Shown one piece after another: positions 1 to 8,300 of a DNA stretch of 23,156 bases. Position 1 is the first letter of the stretch. The number at the start of each line of letters is the position of its first letter. Origin of the DNA: Methylomonas sp. (GTDB lineage Bacteria; Pseudomonadota; Gammaproteobacteria; Methylococcales; Methylomonadaceae). The stretch is from assembly GCA_026988195.1 (NCBI GenBank), contig JALSLS010000091.1, forward strand, positions 1-23,156, read 5' to 3'. The notes under the pieces are model-generated. The model had not been told where the DNA came from, did no database searches, and saw only the letters and a list, made by a program, of their open reading frames with translations. The position numbers were made by a program, and so were the translations under genes.

Positions 1-2751
1 ACTTTAGCCGTAGATGGCACCGTTGCTGTTTTCACAACTGGTCTCACTAGCAGTGCTAACCTAGTTAATGCAACAGCATTGGAGCTGGATACGAGTAATG
101 TAGAGGGTGATTTAACGGCCACGGCCACAACGGGCAGTTTAAGTGATAGTGGCACTGTGAGCGTCGGGGGGGATGCGGTATTTACCAGTTCAGCAAGCAA
201 TGCCAATATTGATTTAGGCACCTTAGCCGTAGATGGAGTCATTGCTGTTTTTACCGATGGTATTAATAGTAGTGCCAATCTAGTTAATGCAACGGCATTA
301 GAATTAGCCCCCAGCACCCTAGGGGGTAATTTAACAGCCACGGCCACAACGGGCGGTTTGAGCGATAGTGGAACCGTAAGCGTCGGTGGGGACGCCTCTT
401 TTACCAGTTTAGCGACCAATGCCAATATTAATTTAGATACTTTAGCCGTAGAAGGCACCGTTGCTGTTTTTACCAACGGTATTAGTAGTAGGGCTAATTT
501 AATTAATACAACAGCATTAGACATAGCGGACAGTACCCTAGGGGGAAATTTAACGGCCACGGCCACAACGGGCAGCTTGAGCGATAGTGGAACCGTGAGC
601 GTCGGTGGAGATGCAGTCTTTACCAGTTCAGCGGCTAATGCCAATATTAATTTAGATACTTTAGCCGTAGATGGTACCGTTGCTGTTTTTACCAACGGTA
701 TTAGTAGCAGTGCTAATTTAGTCAATACAACGGCATTAAACCTAGCCGCCAGCACCTTAGGAGGTGATTTAACGGCCACTGCCACTGCGGGTGATTTGAC
801 AGATAGTGGAACTGTGAGCGTTGATGGGAATGCGGTTTTTACAACAACTGAATCCAATGCTAGTATTAATTTAGGCACTTTGGCCATAGATGGCACCGTC
901 GCTGTTTTTACAACAGGCCTCACGAGCAGTGCCAATCTAGTCAATACAACCGCATTAGACCTAGCTGCCAGCACCCTGGGGGGCAATTTAACGGCCACAG
1001 CCTCAAAGGGTGATTTGACAGATAGCGGAACCGTGAGCATCGATGGGGATGCGGTTTTTACAACAACTGAAGCCAATACCAATATTAATTTAGGCACTTT
1101 AGCCGTAGATGGCACCGTCGCAGTTTTTAGCAGTGGTATTAGCAGCAATGCTAATATAGTTAATACAACGGCATTAGACCTAGCCGCCAGTACCCTAGGA
1201 GGCAATTTAACGGCCACGGCCACAACGGGTGATTTGACAGATAGCGGAACCGTGAGCATTGATGGGGATGCTATCTTTACCAGTTCAGCGACCAATGCCA
1301 ATATTGATTTAGACAGCTTAGCCGTAGCGGGAACTGTTGCTGTTTTCACTAATGGTATTAGTAGCAGTGCTAGTTTAGTTAATACTACCGCATTAGATAT
1401 TGCCGCCAGCACCCTAGGAGGCAATTTAATTGCCACGGCCACAACGGGTGATTTGAGCGATAGTGGCACTGTGAGTGTTGGGGGGAATGCTATATTTACC
1501 AGTTCAGCGGCCAATACCAATATTAATTTAGATACTTTAGCCGTAGATGGCGCCGTTGCAGTTTTCACCACCGGTATCACTAGTAATGCTAATTTAGTTA
1601 ATGCAACGGGGTTGGAACTGGCTACGAGTAATGTAGAAGGCGATTTAACCGCTACGGCCACAACGGGTAATTTGAGCGATAGTGGCACCGTGAGCGTCGG
1701 AGGGGGTGCGGTTTTTACAACAACTGAAGCCAATGCTAATATTGATTTAGATACCTTGGCCGTAGCGGGAACGGTTGCTGTTTTCACCAATGGTACTAGT
1801 AGCAGTGCAAATATAGTCAATACAACCGCATTAAACCTTGTCGCCAGCACCCTAGGAGGCAATTTATCGGCCACAGCTACAACGGGAAATTTGAGCGATA
1901 GTGGCACCGTAAGCGTCGATGGGGATGCCGTCTTTACCAGTTCAGCGACCCATGCCAATATTGATTTAGATAGCTTAGCCGTAGATGGTACTGTCGCTGT
2001 TTTCACCAATGGTATTAGTAGCAATGCTAATATAGTTAATGCAACGGCATTAGACTTAGCCGCCAGTACCCTAGGAGGCAATTTAACGGCCACGGCCACA
2101 ACGGGTGGTTTGAGCGATAGTGGCACCGTGAGTGCCGATGGGGATGCTGTTTTTACAACAACTGAAGCCAATGCCAATATTAATTTAGACTCTTTAGCCG
2201 TAGGTGGCACCGTTGCTGTTTTCACAACAGGTCTCACTAGCAGTGTTAATCTAGTTAATGCAACAGCATTGGAACTGGCTACGAGTAATGTAGAGGGTGA
2301 TTTAACAGCTAAGGCCACAACGGGTGATTTGACAGATAGCGGAACCGTGAGCATTGATGGGGATGCCGTCTTTACCAGTTCAGCGACCAATGCCAATATT
2401 GATTTAGACACCTTAGCCTTAGCGGGAACTGTTGCTGTTTTCACCAATGGTATTAGTAGCCGTGCTAATATAGTTAATACAACCGCATTAGACATTGCCG
2501 CCAGCACCCTAGGAGGCAATTTAGCAGCCACGGCCACAACGGGTGATTTGAGCGATAGTGGAACCGTGAGCGTCGATGGAGATGCCGTCTTTACCAGTTC
2601 AGCAGCCAATGCTAATATTGATCTAGGCTCTTTAGCTGTAGGTGGCACTGTCGCTGTTTTTACCAATGGTATTAATAGCCGTGCTAATTTAGTTAATACA
2701 AATGCATTAGCCATAGCCGCCAGTACATTGGGAGGGAATTTGACGGCAACA
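1..2751 (+). repeat. Tandem array of thirteen 219-bp coding repeats
   Basis: The VAVF core recurs with an exact 219-bp period at 13, 232, 451, 670, 889, 1108, 1327, 1546, 1765, 1984, 2203, 2422 and 2641, with no indels. Copies differ at certain sub-modules: SSA(T/A)NANI or TTEANANI, STLGGNL or SNVEGDL, TNGISS or TTGLTS, DLTDSGT or DLSDSGT. SNVEGDL occurs downstream of the cores at 13, 1546 and 2203, each time with a TTG-type core and an NAT(A/G)LEL segment. This mosaic suggests unequal crossing-over or gene conversion. The array probably continues left of the window. Confidence 0.95.
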
Positions 2752-3729
2752 ACAAATATTGGAAATATTACAATAACTGAGTCAGTATCTGTTGCTAAAA
2801 ATTTGAATGTTATTACAGCTGGTGGCTTTGCTACAACAGATACATTATCTGTTGTAGGTGATTTACTTATTGCAACAGCAGGAGATGTTCAAACAGGGGC
2901 GGGATTAATTGTTGGTGGAGATACCAGTATTACGGCAGGAAATTTTGATGTGCTTCTTGGTGGAAATAATCATACGGCTGAATTGACTGGCGGTGTTTCA
3001 ATCTCTGCAGATGATGCTCAAATAATTAGTGGTGCTGGCTCTACTTTAAATTTAGCTAATATTAATTTGTTGGGTGATGGGTTATTTGTTGCAGGGAATA
3101 GAATTACCAGAGATAGTTCAGTCAATACCAGTACGAATGCATTAAAGGCTGAAAATTTATTTTTATCTTCTGCAGAAATAGGTACAACAACTGTTCCTCT
3201 TCAGCTTGATTTGAAAAAAGCATTGTTTGTAGATTCGACCGCAGGGCTTGATGTTTTTGTAAATGGTACTTTTTCCTTTGCAAATTCAGGTATTTTTGAC
3301 TATAAGCCTAGTTTGATAGCAGCAAATATTGATCAAACATTCCGCAATTTATTTCCTACCACTCAACAAGAAAACAGTATTATTCGTCGGGTTTTTCTTG
3401 AAGGAAGCAACGGGATAGAAAGAGGGCGTTTAATTGATATTGAAAGTGAGACAGCGATTGATGCAGCTTTATTTGATCAAAGTGTAACCATGTTCTCTGT
3501 ACTTGACCCTGGGCTATTGCTTCCTGAAGATCAACTAGATGAATGTGAGGATGGCGAAGATGAATGTGAGGGTGACGAGGATGAAGCTGCTGTTTACAAA
3601 GGTTGGTATTTAGAGAAAAAAATGCAACAAAATAAAGTTGGGCAATGGGAAATGAAAGGAGCACCTGCTATGCTGGATTTATCTGGTAAGGTAGAAGAAA
3701 CGTTAACGTTGAGTTATTATCAGTTTTAG
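1..3729 (+). CDS. Giant repetitive adhesin-like exoprotein, 5' end outside window (filamentous-haemagglutinin type)
   Basis: The reading frame is open from base 1 and ends at TAG 3727-3729, so only the C-terminal 1242 residues are present; TTG 79 is an internal codon, not a start. Residues 1 to about 915 are thirteen 73-residue repeats, each holding a VAVF core, an ANLVNTTAL stretch, STLGGNLTATATTG and SDSGTVSV. They are rich in T, S, A, N, G and D, as expected for a beta-helix surface stalk. About 330 non-repetitive residues follow, with a Cys-containing acidic patch (DECEDGEDEC) near the end. I see no membrane-spanning barrel at the C-terminus, which fits a two-partner-secretion substrate (TpsA-like) better than a classical autotransporter. 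Adhesion is inferred from architecture; the ligand is unknown. The partner transporter and signal peptide would lie upstream. No link to the T6SS is visible apart from proximity. Confidence 0.75.
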   Translation, partial: TLAVDGTVAVFTTGLTSSANLVNATALELDTSNVEGDLTATATTGSLSDSGTVSVGGDAVFTSSASNANIDLGTLAVDGVIAVFTDGINSSANLVNATALELAPSTLGGNLTATATTGGLSDSGTVSVGGDASFTSLATNANINLDTLAVEGTVAVFTNGISSRANLINTTALDIADSTLGGNLTATATTGSLSDSGTVSVGGDAVFTSSAANANINLDTLAVDGTVAVFTNGISSSANLVNTTALNLAASTLGGDLTATATAGDLTDSGTVSVDGNAVFTTTESNASINLGTLAIDGTVAVFTTGLTSSANLVNTTALDLAASTLGGNLTATASKGDLTDSGTVSIDGDAVFTTTEANTNINLGTLAVDGTVAVFSSGISSNANIVNTTALDLAASTLGGNLTATATTGDLTDSGTVSIDGDAIFTSSATNANIDLDSLAVAGTVAVFTNGISSSASLVNTTALDIAASTLGGNLIATATTGDLSDSGTVSVGGNAIFTSSAANTNINLDTLAVDGAVAVFTTGITSNANLVNATGLELATSNVEGDLTATATTGNLSDSGTVSVGGGAVFTTTEANANIDLDTLAVAGTVAVFTNGTSSSANIVNTTALNLVASTLGGNLSATATTGNLSDSGTVSVDGDAVFTSSATHANIDLDSLAVDGTVAVFTNGISSNANIVNATALDLAASTLGGNLTATATTGGLSDSGTVSADGDAVFTTTEANANINLDSLAVGGTVAVFTTGLTSSVNLVNATALELATSNVEGDLTAKATTGDLTDSGTVSIDGDAVFTSSATNANIDLDTLALAGTVAVFTNGISSRANIVNTTALDIAASTLGGNLAATATTGDLSDSGTVSVDGDAVFTSSAANANIDLGSLAVGGTVAVFTNGINSRANLVNTNALAIAASTLGGNLTATTNIGNITITESVSVAKNLNVITAGGFATTDTLSVVGDLLIATAGDVQTGAGLIVGGDTSITAGNFDVLLGGNNHTAELTGGVSISADDAQIISGAGSTLNLANINLLGDGLFVAGNRITRDSSVNTSTNALKAENLFLSSAEIGTTTVPLQLDLKKALFVDSTAGLDVFVNGTFSFANSGIFDYKPSLIAANIDQTFRNLFPTTQQENSIIRRVFLEGSNGIERGRLIDIESETAIDAALFDQSVTMFSVLDPGLLLPEDQLDECEDGEDECEGDEDEAAVYKGWYLEKKMQQNKVGQWEMKGAPAMLDLSGKVEETLTLSYYQF

Positions 3730-3734
3730 CTTTT

Positions 3735-3895
3735 AGGAACGTGTATGGAATAACTTCCCGAAATTATAACGTAGGATTTTTGTTTCAGGTGGAATGATCT
3801 CATGAGGCGCATAGCCAGCTACGCAACGAATGAGACCATTCCATCTGGAGCAAAAAGACAAGTTAGAAATCGGGAAGTTGTTTCATGCACGTTCC
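3735..3895. repeat. Palindromic MITE-like element, family 1, copy 1 (161 bp)
   Basis: The element starts 5 bp after the adhesin stop codon. Its ends, AGGAACGTGTATGGAATAAC and the complement of GTTGTTTCATGCACGTTCCT, are imperfect inverted repeats of about 30 bp. A second inner inverted pair (GGTGGAATGATCTCAT with ATGAGACCATTCCATC) closes on the apex at 3806-3827, so nearly the whole element could fold into one long hairpin. It encodes nothing recognisable. Copies of the same family lie at 10714-10874 and 22860-22984. Between the adhesin gene and the PAAR gene it could also act as a transcription barrier, which is inference. Confidence 0.9.
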
Positions 3896-3927
3896 TTAGT
3901 AAAGATAGAAGTCTTTTTTATATTAAT

Positions 3928-3934
3928 AGGTGAG
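3928..3934 (+). promoter_or_regulatory. Ribosome binding site deciding the PAAR start
   Basis: AGGTGAG ends 4 bp before ATG 3939. It overlaps the alternative in-frame GTG at 3930, which would have no site of its own. This favours the ATG, which also gives the N-terminus MPPAARISD typical of PAAR proteins. Confidence 0.75.
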
Positions 3935-3938
3935 TATT

Positions 3939-4226
3939 ATGCCTCCAGCTGCAAGAATTAGTGATATGCATGTTTGTCCCATGGTTACAGGGGTTGTGCC
4001 TCATGTAGGTGGGCCAATTTCTAAAGGTGAACCTACTGTACTCGTTGGGGGAATGCCAGCTGCTAGAGTGGGCGATATGTGTGTTTGTGTTGGGCCGCCT
4101 GACACAATTGCAAAGGGATCTGCCACTGTACTTATTGGTAATATGCCAGCTGCTAGAATGGGCGATATGACTGCTCATGGCGGGAATATAGTTATTGGCT
4201 GCCCGACAGTGATGATTGGGGGCTAA
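3939..4226 (+). CDS. PAAR-domain T6SS spike-tip protein
   Basis: This 95-residue protein is a stand-alone PAAR protein, the cone that sits on the VgrG trimer, sharpens the T6SS spike and often carries an effector. The N-terminal PPAARISDMH, the HVGGPI turn, two MPAAR(V/M)GDM motifs and the glycine-rich end (CPTVMIGG) are the family pattern. Histidine and cysteine residues suitable for the apical metal site are present (DMHVCP, TAHGG). There is no C-terminal extension, so it is not itself a toxin fusion. The two MPAAR motifs are encoded by near-identical 27-nt segments exactly 90 bp apart (4053 and 4143), differing at one base: an internal duplication. It is followed 6 bp later by the IalB-family gene, so the two are probably co-transcribed. 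Its expression could be separate from the main T6SS genes because palindromic DNA flanks the pair on both sides. Confidence 0.93.
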   Translation: MPPAARISDMHVCPMVTGVVPHVGGPISKGEPTVLVGGMPAARVGDMCVCVGPPDTIAKGSATVLIGNMPAARMGDMTAHGGNIVIGCPTVMIGG

Positions 4227-4232
4227 ATTAAA

Positions 4233-4769
4233 ATGAGAATTATATTACGTGTTTTTGTTGTATTGCTTGTTATGCTAAATTCAGCTTGTGCTGTAAATAC
4301 TGAAAAAAAACCAGGTTTAGTGAGTGATGGTGTAAAACCGACCCCCCAAAATGAAACTGTTTTTCAAGATTGGCGAAAAAAATGCCAGCTTAATAAAAAT
4401 AACCATCAAGTTTGTTTGATTTATCAGAATATAACGATTAAGGGCTCAGGAAAAAGCCTTTTATATGCTAGCTTTACCTATAAGAATAATAAACTGCTTG
4501 GTTCCTTTAAAGTACCTTTTGGTGTTTTTTTACCTGCAGGCGTAGCTTTAAAAGTTGATGAAAAAGAACAAGTTAATTTTGTAGTACAAACCTGTTTAGC
4601 TGATGGCTGTTACTCTTCTCTTCAAATAGAAGATGATTTGTTAGATCAGTTTAAAACCGGTAGTGAGGCAAAAGTTGGCTTTAAAACTATTGATCAGCGT
4701 CAACTAGCCGTAAAACTTTCCTTAAAAGGGTTTTCTCAGGCAATTAACTCTTTATCTGATCGAAAGTAA
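4233..4769 (+). CDS. Exported IalB (invasion-associated locus B) family protein
   Basis: The 178-residue product begins with a short basic stretch and a hydrophobic core ending LNSACA, so it is exported by Sec. Cleavage after ACA (residue 20) is plausible; Cys19 could instead be a lipobox cysteine, but Asn at -3 is atypical. The mature part matches the IalB family: FQDWRKKC, a second cysteine 10 residues on (Cys51/Cys61), the block VPFGVFLPAGVALKVD, the cysteine pair TCLADGC (Cys121/Cys126), and the C-terminal LSLKGFSQAINSL. Four cysteines suggest two periplasmic disulfides. IalB proteins were named for a Bartonella erythrocyte-invasion locus, but the biochemical function is poorly known and they are widespread in non-pathogens. 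The position directly behind the PAAR gene suggests co-expression. A role as T6SS accessory, cargo or immunity protein is speculation. It is not a TssJ lipoprotein by sequence. Confidence 0.82.
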   Translation: MRIILRVFVVLLVMLNSACAVNTEKKPGLVSDGVKPTPQNETVFQDWRKKCQLNKNNHQVCLIYQNITIKGSGKSLLYASFTYKNNKLLGSFKVPFGVFLPAGVALKVDEKEQVNFVVQTCLADGCYSSLQIEDDLLDQFKTGSEAKVGFKTIDQRQLAVKLSLKGFSQAINSLSDRK

Positions 4770-4792
4770 ACTAAATAATGTGTGTTTAAGCA

Positions 4793-4956
4793 TATACTTC
4801 GCGCGGTCACGACTGCGGTTTTCTAACCGCTGAGTTTTTGCCAATAACTGCGTTGCTGAAACAGTTGCGTAGCTTGCTATGCGCCTGTTTCAGCGCCTTG
4901 CTATCGACAAAAATCAGCAGCTTATAAATTCCGCATCCGTGACCGCGCGAAGTATA
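4793..4956. repeat. Palindromic MITE-like element, family 2 (164 bp)
   Basis: Perfect 19-bp terminal inverted repeats (TATACTTCGCGCGGTCACG at 4793-4811, complement at 4938-4956) bound a nearly self-complementary interior. Inner pairs include the CTGAAACAG / CTGTTTCAG arms around the apex GTTGCGTAGCTTGCTATGCG. The apex (4864-4885) is the reverse complement of the apex of the family 1 element, although the arms and ends are unrelated. No coding capacity. It is far more GC-rich than the flanking DNA. It makes up the first part of the 564-bp gene-free stretch 4770-5333. Confidence 0.9.
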
Positions 4957-4993
4957 ATTTAAGTAACTGGCAATATTTCTCTTCAAGGTTATA

Positions 4994-5045
4994 AAGGGAG
5001 GCATATTCCTCCCTTACCCCAACCTTCTCCCCTCTTGGGAGAAGG
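4994..5045. repeat. Two adjacent short inverted repeats (GGGAGG and CTTCTCCC type)
   Basis: AAGGGAGG / CCTCCCTT (4994-5001 and 5008-5015, 6-nt loop) is followed by CCTTCTCCC / GGGAGAAGG (5023-5031 and 5037-5045, 5-nt loop). The joining text CCTTACCCCAACCTTCTCCC resembles a dispersed repeat seen in many proteobacterial genomes. Neither hairpin is followed by a T-tract on the + strand, so a terminator call is weak. Confidence 0.6.
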
Positions 5046-5089
5046 AGTTAAGAGCAACAATTACTTTTTATAGGGTGAAATAGCTACCT

Positions 5090-5118
5090 TCGAGATATTA
5101 TTTCATACAGGTTCCTAA
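5090..5118. repeat. Decayed solo right end of the family 1 palindromic element
   Basis: Aligned without gaps to the right terminus of the family 1 element (TCGGGAAGTTGTTTCATGCA onward), 22 of 29 positions match, including TTTCAT and GTTCCT. No matching left end is visible nearby, because the neighbouring DNA is the hairpins at 4994-5045. I read it as an old, degraded insertion. Confidence 0.5.
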
Positions 5119-5265
5119 ATAAATATTTTCCCTACCCTTGAAATGACAAGTACCTCATATTAATGAGCGGAATAGTCAAAACCAGACTAATCTATGGTTT
5201 CAAAAAAACTGTGTGAACTCAGGACATACTAAAGCATTCGAGTTTTTAATTTACTCTGAAAGAAA

Positions 5266-5295
5266 TTAAAAATCGTAATCATTCTTAGCTATACT
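5266..5295 (+). promoter_or_regulatory. Candidate sigma-70-type promoter for the kinase-phosphatase genes
   Basis: TATACT at 5290-5295 matches the -10 consensus at five of six positions. TTAAAA at 5266-5271 is a weak -35 with an 18-bp spacer. Transcription would begin about 30 bp before ATG 5334. The rest of 5119-5333 is AT-rich and shows no other convincing signal, including no -24/-12 sigma-54 element that I could find. Confidence 0.35.
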
Positions 5296-5333
5296 AAACT
5301 CTAGTTATTCCTTCATTGCTTATTTTTTCATGT

Positions 5334-8300
5334 ATGGCTGATAAAGACCCTAATTCAAAAAAAAATACTCCAAAATCAGGTAAAGAAGATACAGATAAAA
5401 CTGTCTTACGCCCTAAAAAAACGATATTAAGGCCTAAAAACAATTCTAGTAATGATGAAGACAATGCCCAGCAGCATACGGTAGGCGATAATGCTAACCA
5501 TGATTTTAAAACAGTAATACAGCCAAGACGAGTTACTAGAGGACGTGCGAAGGGAGGAAACACTCATGCAACTTCATCGAAAACTTCCCGTACAACGGGA
5601 ACGGCATGGGCTGATTCAGTCAGTCAAGATAGCTCTGAAAAGCAGGTAGGTCCAGGAACGGTTCTAAAAGATAGATTTGAGTTGCTTGAAATTTTAGGTC
5701 ATGGAGGGATGGGTACAGTTTATAAGGCCATTGATCGACGTGATATAGAAGCTCAGCATAGTTCGTTTCTTGCTATTAAAGTGTTAAATGACGAGTTTAA
5801 GAATGATAAGGATTTATTGAGAGCATTGCATGGCGAGGCTCGAAAAACTCAACAACTAGCCCACCCAAATATTGTAACTGTCTTTGATTTTGATCGAGAT
5901 GGCGGTATTGTTTTTATGACGATGGAGTATATGGATGGTATTCCTCTCGATGAGTTTATAAAAAATAGACCTAATGGTGTGGGAGTAGAAACAGCGCTTC
6001 TTATGGTTAATCAAATGGCTAATGCTTTAAATTACGCACATAGCCAACATATTATCCATTCAGACTTCAAACCTGGCAATGTTTTTGTAGGTCAAAATCA
6101 TAGCATCAGGGTGCTTGATTTTGGTATCGCGAGGGTTGCAAAAGGTGAGCAAAAACACTCTGATTTTGATGCTGGAATCTTGGGTGGATTGACTCCTGCC
6201 TATGCTAGTCTTGAAATGTTTAATGATGAAGACCCCGCTCCGAGTGATGACCTTTATGCCTTAGCTTGTGTTACCTATGAGTTATTAACGGGGAGACACC
6301 CATTTAATAGGCGTGGCGCTGATGTGGCAAAAAAGGAAGCGCTAGAACCCGATAAAATAAAGAGCTTAAACGCTAGGCAATGGAAGGCACTAAGTAAAGG
6401 CTTGGCATTTCAGAGGAAAGATAGGTTTTCTAACATTCAGGCTTTTATTGAAGGGTTAAATGCTAGTAAGAGTAAATTGCCCATATACCTCGGTTCTGTT
6501 GGCTTTGGGTTAATTGCTGTAGGTTTTCTTGCAAAAGATCCAATATTGGAGTTTTTGAAACAAGTAGAGTTTGAAGGAGAGATAGAGGGGCTAGAGGCAG
6601 ATATAAACCAAGGTAATATTAACAAAATGCTAAAAGCATTAGCACTAGTAGAAGTGTTATCTGAATCTAATGCGTATAGGCTGGAAACAGAAGAAAAAAT
6701 CTCTGATGAAATACTAAGACATATAACACTTGATGGGTACGGTTTTGTTTCTAAATTTATTTTACATTTTGAAGCCTTAAACCAAAAATTACGACGAAAA
6801 ATTCTGTTTCAAGGTCAGGATGGCCTGTTGTCTTTTTATGAAAAAGAGATGGGTAATATTTTATCTAACCCGAATAAAAAACATGTTTTTAATAGTGTTG
6901 AAAGTTTATTAAATAATGCTGAAAATTTTTATCCAGACTCATTCAAATTACGGCGCTTGCAAAATAAGAAAAATGATTTAATTCTTGATTTAGATAACCG
7001 TTTTTCCGAAGCATTAAAGCAAAAACGTATGCTGTTAGATCCAAATAGGGATGACATTGTTGATGTTTTGACTGAATTAATCAAGATAAACCCCAACCAC
7101 CCACTGGTATCAAGTGAAATAGCCGAAATGGCTTATGTTCGTGAAGCAACGGTAGCATTAGAAAATAAGCAGCTAGATTTAGCTAAACAACTTATTACTC
7201 AAGGGATGTTGTTTTTTTCTAGTAATGCTTCATTAGCTGATTTGCTGGATCAGGTTAAAACGCTGGAACAAATTAAGGATAAACAAAATGCTATCTATAG
7301 ATTAGAAAAACAAATTACAAACCTTATCGAGGTATTTAAAGCTGATATATATAGCTGGTTACAACAGGCTCGAGGTGTTTTTAACCAAATGATGGTGTTA
7401 CAAGCTGATAATAAATTAATTCTAGATGTAAAAGTACATACCGGAAAGTTATTAGAAAACGAAGTAAAGCTATTAACCGAAGAAAGAAAATGGGAAAAGG
7501 CTTTGTCGTTGGTGGTTGATGTGCAGTCAATGATCACAGAGCGTGTCTTTGTTGAGAATAAACAAAAAATTAATCGATTAAAAGAGGAATTTGAACAAAA
7601 AGTAAAGAGTTTGTTTCATAAAATAAAAGCACTAGTTTCAAAAAACCAGACCGATAAAACTATAAAGGAAATAAATGGATATTTTTCTGTATTAGAAACT
7701 TTGAGTCCAGGTCATGCATTAATTCAACTGAGGAAAGAACAAATTGCTTTAAGTTTTTTACAAATAGCTGAAGATTTACGGAGTAAGGAGCAGTGGGATA
7801 GAGCATTTGAATATTTAGAGTATTCTAAAAGAGTTAATACAGATCAATCATTTCAAGTACGGGTGCAAGCGTTATCTGTTGAAATGAATAGGGTAAAACT
7901 CAATTTTGAAAACATGGAAAAAGAAGAGCTAGCATTAGCAAAAATAAAAGCTGGAGAATTAAGAGATAAAAGGAGACAAGAAAAAGTTACCCATGAGATT
8001 GAGCGATTTAATGCACTGATTTCAACTATGACTGCAACTGAAGAAAATGCTCTTGCAGCTAAACTAATTCTAGATTCAATTTCTGCAATTGATGCAAAAA
8101 ACCCGATTATAAAGACTGGTTTTTTAAAAATAGAAAATGTATTTGTTAATGAGGTTGGACGGTTAATCAATGAACAAAAATGGGTGAATGCCAAGTCGAC
8201 CATTACCAACGGTAGAGTATTTTTTCCTAAGTCAGAAAGGCTAAAAGCATCGGCTATCGAAATTGAAAATACCATGAAATTGTTAGCTCAAAAAGATCAA

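Noticed and set aside
1..2751. CRISPR-like array from the regular spacing of repeats
   Set aside because: The period is 219 bp, divisible by three, with an open reading frame throughout and no unique spacers. It is a coding tandem repeat.
3735..3895. Insertion sequence with a transposase
   Set aside because: The 161-bp element encodes no protein of useful length and no transposase lies nearby. It can only be a non-autonomous element, and I could not define a clear target duplication from the three copies.
3918..4178. Minus-strand 86-residue open frame opposite the PAAR gene
   Set aside because: It is the antisense of the PAAR repeats and has no family-like features; PAAR on the + strand is unmistakable.
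4233..4769. TssJ candidate, as a small exported protein with a Cys near the signal peptide
   Set aside because: The four-cysteine pattern, VPFGVFLPAGV block and LSLKGF end match IalB rather than TssJ, and Asn at the lipobox -3 position is atypical.
4807..5004. Minus-strand 65-residue open frame before the kinase gene
   Set aside because: It reads through the family 2 palindrome and adjoining hairpin; its existence is explained by the repeat.
7853..8275. Minus-strand 140-residue open frame inside the kinase gene
   Set aside because: It lies wholly opposite the coiled region of the kinase and has the Ser/Phe/Leu-rich composition expected from antisense of Lys/Glu/Asn codons.
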